Below, piece by piece: positions 1-5,143 of a DNA stretch of 5,258 nt. Position 1 is the first letter of the stretch, and the number at the start of each line of letters is the position of its first letter. The translations under genes and the position numbers were made by a program. Under the pieces are notes generated by a model, which was not told where the DNA came from, searched no databases, and worked only from the letters and a program-made list of their open reading frames with translations. Where the stretch lies: positions 1 through 5,258 of the forward strand of contig JBDIAR010000204.1 of the NCBI GenBank assembly GCA_039812545.1. The letters are read 5' to 3'. This DNA is from JBDIAR01 sp039812545 (lineage in GTDB: Bacteria; Actinomycetota; Actinomycetes; Actinomycetales; Dermatophilaceae).

Positions 1-363
1 GCCGGACGACGGTGGATTGCCGTCGGCGGTGTGCAGGTTGAACCCGCAGGTGTCGAAGGTGGGGTATCCCAGCCAGGTGCTGATCCCCCCGTTCGCCCGA
101 ACGACGGTGCCACCGATGGCCCGCGCCACCTCATCGGCATCCAGTCCCGCGCAGATGCTGTCGACTCATGCCCGGGTGGAATCTGGTGCGGGAAGGGTGG
201 GCGAGACGGAACCGGTGGCGGACGCGTCCGGCGAGGTGCGCGAGGCCGTCGCCTGGACGGTCGAATGGGGAACCGCGGGGGCGAGCCCGGTCGTGCAGGC
301 GCCGAGCAATGTGACACCGGCGAGTAGGCCCGCCAGCCGGATGAGGGTCAGCCGTCGGGTCAC
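1..363 (-). pseudogene. Lipoprotein gene, 3' end off window, interrupted by in-frame TGA
   Basis: A GTG start at 363 has a good ribosome binding site (GAAGGGG, 370-376, six bases upstream). The product opens with a lipoprotein signal peptide: VTRR, a hydrophobic stretch, then the lipobox L-G-A-C with the lipidated Cys at residue 23. A Ser/Thr/Ala/Pro-rich linker follows to residue 65. Codon 66 is TGA (166-168). The same frame then stays open to the window edge and reads like a folded domain, VDSICAGLDADEVARAIGG, with Cys at 71 and 106 and a GYPTFDTCGF motif. This recalls actinobacterial lipoproteins of the DUF3558 kind (two conserved Cys, 'C..L...EVA..LG'), but that match is weak and from memory. 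A single C-to-T change (CGA to TGA) explains the stop, so I read one gene with a nonsense mutation. A sequencing error is equally possible. If the stop is real, the cell makes only a 65-residue lipidated tail peptide. The gene starts 17 bases after a strong hairpin that follows sdhB, and no separate promoter is evident. Confidence 0.6.
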
Positions 364-380
364 CTGAGACCCCTTCCCGC

Positions 381-422
381 CCGGTGGGCCGGCTCCCGAC
401 GATGCGGGAGCCGGCCCACCGG
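381..422 (-). terminator. Perfect 18-bp hairpin after the sdh operon
   Basis: CCGGTGGGCCGGCTCCCG (381-398) is the exact reverse complement of 405-422, with a six-base loop (399-404). It lies 33 bp past the sdhB stop codon. Neither side is followed by a T-run, as is common for hairpin terminators in high-GC actinobacteria. Its likely role is to end or protect the 3' end of the sdhC-A-B transcript. It is only 17 bases from the start codon of the next gene, so it could also control read-through into the lipoprotein gene. Confidence 0.7.
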
Positions 423-455
423 CATACGTGGACGAACGAAGGGGAACGGAACGGC

Positions 456-1199
456 CTACTTGCCCTTCATCGCGGCGTGCCGCAGGTCGTTGTTGAGGGT
501 GGAGATGACGTCGAGCGGGATCTCCTTGGGGCAGGCCGCGGAGCATTCGCCGATATTGGTGCAGCCACCGAAACCCTCGTGGTCGTGCTGGCGGACCATC
601 GCCACGACCCGGTTGGTGCGTTCCGGCTGACCCTGGGGCAGCTCGCCGAGGTGAGTCACCTTGGCGGACATGAACAGCATCGCCGAGGCGTTCGGGCAGG
701 CTGCCACGCACGCGCCGCAGCCGATGCAGGTGGCGGCGGCGAAGGCGCGCATCGCCTTCTCGCGTTCGACCGGCGTCGAGTGGGCCTCGGGCGCGGACCC
801 GGTGTTGACCGAGATGAACCCACCGGACTGGATGATCCGGTCGAAGGCGGACCGGTCGACGACGAGGTCCTTGATGATCGGGAAGGCGTTGGCGCGCCAC
901 GGTTCGACCGTGACGGTGTCGCCGTCCCGGAAGGACCGCATGTGCAACTGGCACGTGGTGGTCACCTCGGGGCCGTGCGGCTGGCCGTTGATGACGACGC
1001 CGCACATCCCGCAGATGCCCTCACGGCAGTCGCTGTCGAAGGCGACCGGCTCTTCGTTCTTGGCCAACAGGTCCTCGTTGAGCACGTCGAGCATCTCGAG
1101 GAAGGACATGTCGGGTGAGACGTCCGACAGCTGATAGGTGACCATGCGCCCGGGCGTGTCGGGCCCGGCCTGGCGCCAGATGTTGACGGTGAGGTTCAT
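456..1199 (-). CDS. sdhB: Succinate dehydrogenase iron-sulphur subunit SdhB
   Basis: This 247-residue protein is the electron-transfer subunit of succinate dehydrogenase and passes electrons from the SdhA flavin to quinone at the membrane subunit. The N-terminal ferredoxin-like domain (about 1-110) carries the [2Fe-2S] ligands C58, C63, C66 (DCREGICGMC) and C83. The C-terminal domain has C158, C161, C164 and C223 for [4Fe-4S], and C168, C213 and C219 for [3Fe-4S], assigned by the usual family pattern. All eleven cysteines are present and the length is normal. The ATG at 1199 is preceded by GAGG eight bases upstream, inside a tandem repeat that fills the space after sdhA. The same ATG overlaps the stop of a small open frame (ATGA). 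The stop is TAG at 456-458. It is the last gene of the operon, 116 bp after the sdhA stop. The set resembles the Sdh1-type SdhB of mycobacteria. Fumarate reductase is the alternative, but gene order and sequence type favour succinate oxidation. Confidence 0.97.
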   Translation of the reverse strand: MNLTVNIWRQAGPDTPGRMVTYQLSDVSPDMSFLEMLDVLNEDLLAKNEEPVAFDSDCREGICGMCGVVINGQPHGPEVTTTCQLHMRSFRDGDTVTVEPWRANAFPIIKDLVVDRSAFDRIIQSGGFISVNTGSAPEAHSTPVEREKAMRAFAAATCIGCGACVAACPNASAMLFMSAKVTHLGELPQGQPERTNRVVAMVRQHDHEGFGGCTNIGECSAACPKEIPLDVISTLNNDLRHAAMKGK

Positions 1200-1318
1200 T
1201 GGGGCCCCCTCAAAGTATCGGAGTGAGGTACGAACGTAGAACTTTGTGGGGTGGTCATCCGGGGCCCCCTCAAAGTATCGGAGTGAGGTACGAACGTAGA
1301 ACTTTGTGGGGTGGTCAC
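1196..1318 (-). CDS. Possible 40-residue leader or coupling peptide between sdhA and sdhB
   Basis: A frame opens with GTG at 1318, overlapping the sdhA stop (GTGA), and closes with TGA at 1196-1198, overlapping the sdhB start (ATGA). It encodes two copies of a 20-residue unit, MTTPQSSTFVPHSDTLRGP followed by R or Q, because the DNA is a 60-bp tandem repeat. A second start, ATG at 1258, has its own GAGG nine bases upstream. No domain is recognised. Codon use is unlike the sdh genes: only 11 of 20 codons in a unit end in G or C, with AGT, TCT, GTA, CCT, TTG and AGG present. The peptide may therefore have no function of its own. If the frame is translated, the likely effect is to carry ribosomes from sdhA to sdhB and open the hairpins over the sdhB ribosome binding site. 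Alternatively the open frame is a chance property of an inserted repeat. Confidence 0.35.
   Translation of the reverse strand: MTTPQSSTFVPHSDTLRGPRMTTPQSSTFVPHSDTLRGPQ
1201..1317. repeat. 60-bp tandem direct repeat, two copies, in the sdhA-sdhB gap
   Basis: Bases 1201-1257 and 1261-1317 are identical over all 57 positions; the three bases after each copy differ (TCC and CTT). The period of 60 is a multiple of three, so the copies stay in one reading frame. The unit is 34/60 G+C, below the surrounding coding DNA. Each unit begins with the palindrome GGGGCCCC and contains imperfect inverted arms, CCCCTCAAAGT and ACTTTGTGGGG. The identity points to recent duplication or homogenisation. The palindromic layout and tandem pairing resemble REP or BIME elements, but no other copy lies in this window, so a dispersed family cannot be shown here. 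Confidence 0.9.
1206..1251 (-). promoter_or_regulatory. RNA hairpin covering the sdhB ribosome binding site
   Basis: In the mRNA, CCCCACAAAGU (complement of 1241-1251) can pair with ACUUUGAGGGG (complement of 1206-1216). That gives ten base pairs with one A-A mismatch around a 24-base loop. The loop holds a smaller self-complement, UACGUUCGUA. The 3' arm contains GAGG, the Shine-Dalgarno of the sdhB ATG at 1199. Folding would hide this site, and ribosomes arriving from sdhA through the small frame would expose it. The sister copy (1266-1311) has the same geometry over the ATG at 1258, and the arms of the two copies can also pair with each other. The pairing is seen in the sequence; the control of translation is inferred. 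Confidence 0.45.
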
Positions 1319-3438
1319 TTGTAGCTCCGTTGCTTCATCTCGATGAACTCGTACACGAGATTTTCCTTGTGCAAGGTGGGCGGGGAGTTGATGCCGCCCC
1401 ACTCCCAGGCCGCGACATAGGCGAACCGGTCGTCGTGCCGCAGCGCCTCGCCGTCTTCGGTCTGGGATTCCTCGCGGAAGTGGCCGCCGCAGGATTCTTC
1501 GCGGTGCAGCGCGTCGATGCACATGAGTTCACCGAGTTCGAGGAAGTCGGCGACCCGGCCGGCGCGTTCGAGGGTCTGGTTGAGTTCGTCGGCCTTGCCG
1601 AGGACTCGCAGGTTCTTCCAGAACTCTTTGCGCAGGGCGCGGATTCGATCGATCGCGGTCTTGAGGCCCTCCTCGCTGCGGGACATCCCGCAGTACTCCC
1701 ACATGATCCGGCCGAGTTCCTTGTGGTAGGAGTCCGGGGTGCGGTCGCCGCCGACGGTCAGGAAGTGGTTGATCCGTTCCTGCACCGCCTGCTCGGCGGC
1801 CACCACGTCCGGGTGGTCGGCCGGGACCTTGGCGAACGGCCCGTCGGCCAGGTAGTCGCGGATCGTGTTGGGCAGCACGAAGTAGCCGTCCGCCAGACCC
1901 TGCATGAGGGCCGAGGCCCCGAGCCGGTTCGCGCCGTGGTCGGAGAAATTGGCCTCGCCGGTGACGAACAGCCCGGGGATCGTGGACTCCAGGTCGTAGT
2001 CGACCCAGAGGCCACCCATCGTGTAGTGCACGGCGGGGTAGATCCGCATCGGCGTCTCGTACGGGTTCTCCCCGGTGATCCGCTCGTACATGTCGAAGAG
2101 GTTGTCGTACTTGGCCTCGACGCCGGCCTTCCCCATCCGCTGGATGGCCTCGAGGAAGTCGAGGTACACCCCGCGCCGGACCTTGCGGGTCTTGCCGTCC
2201 GGGCCGACCTCGTCGACCTCGGGGCCGACGCCGCGGCCCTCGTCGCACATGTACTTCGCGGCGCGCGAGGCGATGTCACGCGGCACGAGGTTGCCGAAAC
2301 TCGGGTAGATCCGCTCCAGGTAGTAGTCGCGGTCCTCTTCGGGGATGTCGCGGGGGTCCTTGGCGCAGTCTTCCTTCTTCTTGGGCACCCAGATCCGGCC
2401 GTCGTTGCGCAGCGACTCCGACATCAGCGTCAGTTTGCTCTGGTGGTCGCCGGCGACGGGTATGCAGGTGGGGTGGATCTGCGTGTAGCACGGGTTGCCG
2501 AAGTAGGCGCCCTTGCGATGCGCCCGCCAGGTCGCGGTGACATTGCAACCCATCGCATTGGTGGACAGGAAGAAGACATTGCCGTAGCCGCCGGTGGCGA
2601 GCACGACGACGTCACCGAGGTGGGTTTCCAGCTCCCCGGAGACCATGTCGCGGGCGATGATGCCGCGGGCCTTGCCGTCGACGACGACCAGCTCGACCAT
2701 CTCGTGGCGGGCAAACATCTCGACGGTGCCGGCCGCGACCTGGCGTTCGAGCGCCTGGTAGGCGCCGATGAGCAGTTGCTGGCCGGTCTGGCCGCGGGCG
2801 TAGAACGTGCGGGAGACCTGGACACCGCCGAAGGACCGGTTGTCGAGCAGGCCGCCGTACTCCCGGGCGAAGGGCACGCCCTGGGCGACGCACTGGTCGA
2901 TGATCGCGGCGCTGTTCTGGGCGAGCCGGTAGACGTTGGACTCCCGGGCCCGGTAGTCACCGCCCTTGACGGTGTCGTAGAACAGCCGGAACGTCGAGTC
3001 GCCGTCCTCCTTGTAGTTCTTGGCCGCGTTGATGCCGCCCTGTGCGGCGATCGAGTGGGCCCGCCGCGGGCTGTCCTGGTAGCAGAACGCCTTGACGTTG
3101 TAGCCGGCCTCGCCGAGCGTCGCGGCGGCCGCACCACCGGCGAGGCCGGTGCCGACGATGATGACGTCGAGCTTGCGCCGGTTCGCGGGGTTGACCAGTT
3201 TGGCCTCGAACTTGCGGGTGTCCCACCGCTTCTCGATGGGACCACCGGGTGACTTGGTGTCGGCCACCGGGTCCCCGACCCAGTACAGGTCGTGGACCAG
3301 CCCGTCGGCGGCCACCGGGTCCGCGGGCGCGGTGTCGGGGGCGTCGACCGAGGGGTCGAACGCGACGGACTCGCTGTTGGCCTCGACCGGGGCGACCGGT
3401 CCGGCCGCGTCGGAGATACCGTTGACGTTGTCGGTCAT
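1315..3438 (-). CDS. sdhA: Succinate dehydrogenase flavoprotein subunit SdhA
   Basis: This 707-residue catalytic subunit oxidises succinate to fumarate with covalently bound FAD, on the cytoplasmic face of the membrane. Visible motifs in order: the dinucleotide-binding VGTGLAGG (95-102); H128 in RRAHSIAAQGGINAA, the expected histidyl-FAD site; HPT (322-324); the catalytic Arg R387 in PRDIASR; H471 in HYTMGG; and R505 in HGANRLGASALMQG. The substrate-binding and proton-transfer residues of the family are all present. The C-terminal helical domain spans roughly 555-707. Residues 1-45 form an Ala/Pro/Asp-rich extension before the conserved DLYWVGDPVADTKSP segment, which is longer than I expect for this family. 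The ATG at 3438 is nevertheless supported by GGGAG eight bases upstream and lies 3 bp after the sdhC stop. The sequence type, with its N-terminal segment ahead of the FAD domain, matches mycobacterial Sdh1. The stop TGA overlaps a GTG (GTGA) that opens the small frame in the downstream tandem repeat. Confidence 0.97.
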   Translation of the reverse strand: MTDNVNGISDAAGPVAPVEANSESVAFDPSVDAPDTAPADPVAADGLVHDLYWVGDPVADTKSPGGPIEKRWDTRKFEAKLVNPANRRKLDVIIVGTGLAGGAAAATLGEAGYNVKAFCYQDSPRRAHSIAAQGGINAAKNYKEDGDSTFRLFYDTVKGGDYRARESNVYRLAQNSAAIIDQCVAQGVPFAREYGGLLDNRSFGGVQVSRTFYARGQTGQQLLIGAYQALERQVAAGTVEMFARHEMVELVVVDGKARGIIARDMVSGELETHLGDVVVLATGGYGNVFFLSTNAMGCNVTATWRAHRKGAYFGNPCYTQIHPTCIPVAGDHQSKLTLMSESLRNDGRIWVPKKKEDCAKDPRDIPEEDRDYYLERIYPSFGNLVPRDIASRAAKYMCDEGRGVGPEVDEVGPDGKTRKVRRGVYLDFLEAIQRMGKAGVEAKYDNLFDMYERITGENPYETPMRIYPAVHYTMGGLWVDYDLESTIPGLFVTGEANFSDHGANRLGASALMQGLADGYFVLPNTIRDYLADGPFAKVPADHPDVVAAEQAVQERINHFLTVGGDRTPDSYHKELGRIMWEYCGMSRSEEGLKTAIDRIRALRKEFWKNLRVLGKADELNQTLERAGRVADFLELGELMCIDALHREESCGGHFREESQTEDGEALRHDDRFAYVAAWEWGGINSPPTLHKENLVYEFIEMKQRSYK

Positions 3439-3441
3439 GGC

Positions 3442-4179
3442 TCAGGCTCCCATCTTGATCATGCCGAACAGGATGCTGAGGGGCGGCAGCGCGAACCCGA
3501 TCGCCACGACGGCACCGATGAGGTAGCCGAGCGCATTGGCATACCGGCGAGACTTCACCGAGTTGGTCCAACCCATCGTCTGCAGCGCGCTCCACACCCC
3601 GTGCCGCAGGTGCATCCCGAGGGCGCACACCGCGAGCACGTAGATCAGGACGACCCACCACAGCTGGAAGCTGGAGACGACCAGGCGGTACGGGCTGAGG
3701 ACGCCGTCGATCTCGAGGGATGACGTGGAGTGGGCGCCGTTGAAGTTGACCTTGGGCACGGTGAACTGGATGAGGTGGAAGATCACGAAGAGCAGCAGCG
3801 TGACGCCGCCCCAGCGCATCATCTTCGACGACAGCGACGCGGCGACGGCGCGCTTGACGACGTACCGATTGGCCCGCGCGCCCTTGGCCCTGCTCCACAG
3901 CGTGAACGCGGCATACGCGTGGATCACCAGGGCCAGCACCAGCAATGCCCGGAACAGCCAGAGGAAACCCTCGTACGGCAGGATCGGCATGAGCATGGTG
4001 CGCAAGTGGTGGGCGTACTCGTCGAAGGTCTCCTGACCCGCGAAGAGCTTGAGGTTGCCGTACATATGCATGAGGACGTAGAACACGAAGAGAGCACCCG
4101 TCCACGCCATGTTCAGCTTGAGGAAGACGGAGGTGCTGTGCGACGTGCCCTGCTCCTTGAGAAGTGTTGGAGTGGCCAC
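3442..4179 (-). CDS. sdhC: Succinate dehydrogenase membrane anchor SdhC, b558-like five-helix type
   Basis: This 245-residue integral membrane protein anchors SdhA-SdhB and carries the quinone site. Five hydrophobic helices are visible at about 20-45, 72-96, 122-142, 168-193 and 213-238. This is the single-polypeptide cytochrome b558 type also seen in Bacillus and in Wolinella fumarate reductase, so no sdhD is expected. Four helices carry a histidine at the places where dihaem members ligate haem: H38 (LMHMYGNLKLFAG), H87 (VIHAYAAF), H135 (VIFHLIQF) and H190 or H193 (GMHLRHG). The only Cys is C185. Whether the cofactors are haem or something else cannot be read from the sequence. The GTG at 4179 has no Shine-Dalgarno but lies six bases after a TACGGT hexamer, so I infer a leaderless mRNA. 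It is the first gene of the operon; its stop is 3 bp from the sdhA start, and the sdhA ribosome binding site lies inside its last codons. Confidence 0.94.
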   Translation of the reverse strand: MATPTLLKEQGTSHSTSVFLKLNMAWTGALFVFYVLMHMYGNLKLFAGQETFDEYAHHLRTMLMPILPYEGFLWLFRALLVLALVIHAYAAFTLWSRAKGARANRYVVKRAVAASLSSKMMRWGGVTLLLFVIFHLIQFTVPKVNFNGAHSTSSLEIDGVLSPYRLVVSSFQLWWVVLIYVLAVCALGMHLRHGVWSALQTMGWTNSVKSRRYANALGYLIGAVVAIGFALPPLSILFGMIKMGA

Positions 4180-4185
4180 GAAGTC

Positions 4186-4191
4186 ACCGTA
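4186..4191 (-). promoter_or_regulatory. -10 hexamer of the sdhC-A-B operon, leaderless start
   Basis: On the minus strand TACGGT fits the actinobacterial TANNNT -10 pattern and is followed by GACTTC and then the sdhC GTG. Transcription would therefore start at or next to the first base of the start codon. No clear -35 is seen at 17-18 bases upstream, which is usual in this group. The absence of any Shine-Dalgarno before the GTG supports the call. The rest of the 95-bp gap up to rsmI shows only a 10-bp palindrome (4246-4255). Confidence 0.5.
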
Positions 4192-4274
4192 CCGTGCGGA
4201 CCCCTCGATCGGCTCGTGACGCAGGCCTCACCGGGGGCCGAATGGCATCCGGATGTCGCCCAACAGCCGACCCG

Positions 4275-5117
4275 TCACCGCGTTCTGCCGGCACGGTTCA
4301 TCAGGGCGGCGTTGTAGAGCTCGGTCCTAGACACCCCGGTCGCCTCGGCGAGCTCTCGGCAGACGTCCTTGAGTCGTTCGCCACTCGCCGTCCGCTCGGT
4401 CACGACGTGCAGGAGTTCGGGTATGCCGATGCTCGCCGGAGGTGCCCCGGCGACGACGAGCGTGATCTCACCGAGGACTCCGTCGGCCGCCCAGGCGGCC
4501 AGCTCGGCCAGCGGTCCCCGTCGCACCTCCTCGTAGGTCTTGGTGAGTTCGCGGCAGACCGCGGCGCGACGCTGCGGGCCGAACGCCTCGACCATCGCGG
4601 TCAGCGTGTCGGCGAGTCGGTGCGGGGCTTCGAAGAAGACCATCGTGCGGCGCTCCGTCGCCAACTCCGCGATGAACCGTGCCCGTTCCCCGCCCTTGCG
4701 CGGCGGGAACCCCTCGAAACAGAACCGGTCCACCGCAAGCCCCGACACCGCGAGCGCGACCAGCACGGCACTCGGGCCGGGAACGCAGGTCACCGCGATG
4801 CCGCGCTCCACCGCCCCCGCGACGAGGCGGTACCCGGGGTCGGACACGGACGGCATACCGGCGTCGGTGACGAGCACGACACGGGCGCCGGCGGCGAGCC
4901 GGTCCAGGAGTTCGCCGGTCCGAGCCGCCTCGTTGTGTTCGTGGTAACTGCGGATCGTGGCCGCGGTGCTCACGCCGAGGTCGGTGAGTAGGCGGTGCAG
5001 GCGCCGGGTGTCCTCGGCGGCCAGGACGTCGGCGCCGGCCAGCTCGGCGGCCAGCCGCGGCGAGGCGTCGGCCACGTCCCCGATGGGGGTGGCGGCGAGG
5101 ACGAGTTGCCCGGGCAC
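4275..5117 (-). CDS. rsmI: 16S rRNA (cytidine1402-2'-O)-methyltransferase RsmI
   Basis: RsmI transfers a methyl group from S-adenosylmethionine to the ribose of C1402 in the decoding centre of 16S rRNA. The protein (280 residues from GTG 5117) has the tetrapyrrole-methylase-type fold. Its family motifs are clear. Numbered from the longer GTG 5126 start, they are AATPIGD (11-17), AEDTR (37-41), SYHEHNE (60-66), TDAGMPSVSDPGYRLV (87-102), PGPSAV (116-121), GFPPRK (139-144), FFEAPHRL (164-171), CRELTKTYEE (191-200) and GEITLVV (219-225). Length is normal. I prefer the GTG at 5117 over the one at 5126. It lies seven bases after a TAGCGT hexamer, which suits a leaderless mRNA, and it leaves only a few residues before ATPIGD, as is typical. 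The upstream GTG overlaps that hexamer. Neither start has a Shine-Dalgarno. The gene is divergent from the plus-strand gene beyond 5143, and its stop lies 95 bp before sdhC. No terminator is evident after it. Confidence 0.93.
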   Translation of the reverse strand: MPGQLVLAATPIGDVADASPRLAAELAGADVLAAEDTRRLHRLLTDLGVSTAATIRSYHEHNEAARTGELLDRLAAGARVVLVTDAGMPSVSDPGYRLVAGAVERGIAVTCVPGPSAVLVALAVSGLAVDRFCFEGFPPRKGGERARFIAELATERRTMVFFEAPHRLADTLTAMVEAFGPQRRAAVCRELTKTYEEVRRGPLAELAAWAADGVLGEITLVVAGAPPASIGIPELLHVVTERTASGERLKDVCRELAEATGVSRTELYNAALMNRAGRTR

Positions 5118-5123
5118 GTCGGT

Positions 5124-5142
5124 CACGCTACCGCGTAGCGTG
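5124..5142. promoter_or_regulatory. Divergent promoter inside a perfect inverted repeat
   Basis: CACGCTAC-CGC-GTAGCGTG is an exact inverted repeat with 8-bp arms. Each arm contains TAGCGT read outward: 5136-5141 on the plus strand and 5125-5130 on the minus strand, both fitting TANNNT. Seven bases after the minus hexamer is the rsmI GTG (5117). Eight bases after the plus hexamer is an in-frame GTG (5150) of the plus-strand gene. This suggests two leaderless transcripts starting back to back from overlapping promoters. The same palindrome could also bind a dimeric regulator. No -35 elements are clear. Confidence 0.5.
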
Positions 5143-5143
5143 T

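Noticed and set aside
384..1118. Plus-strand frame of 244 codons opposite sdhB
   Set aside because: It is antisense to SdhB with all eleven cluster cysteines; no recognisable content.
1271..1317. Read-through of the sdhA TGA into the repeat
   Set aside because: TGA followed by C can be leaky, but read-through adds only about 15 residues of no clear character before the next stop, and SdhA already ends at a normal family C-terminus.
1201..1320. CRISPR array
   Set aside because: The two repeats are directly adjacent with no spacers, there are only two of them, and no cas genes are nearby.
1319..1522. Upstream extension of the small repeat-encoded frame into sdhA
   Set aside because: The frame stays open upstream of GTG 1318 only as an Arg/Pro-rich shadow of sdhA; a start at 1318 overlapping the sdhA stop is the only sensible one.
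1306..3252. Long open frame (648 codons) on the plus strand opposite sdhA
   Set aside because: It is exactly antisense to a fully convincing sdhA; the translation is low-complexity V/G/A/D/L-rich, typical of the mirror frame of a high-GC gene, with no domain and no ribosome binding site logic.
2957..4105. 382-codon minus-strand frame across sdhC and sdhA
   Set aside because: It is out of frame with two well-supported genes, Arg-rich and without motifs; a GC-driven shadow.
4246..4255. 10-bp palindrome CATCCGGATG between rsmI and sdhC
   Set aside because: It is isolated and does not extend beyond ten bases; it lies over 50 bp upstream of the sdhC -10. It could be an operator, but palindromes of this length are expected by chance often enough that I do not call it.
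4164..4991. 275-codon plus-strand frame opposite rsmI
   Set aside because: It is antisense to rsmI, which has every family motif; composition is Arg/Gly/His-rich noise.
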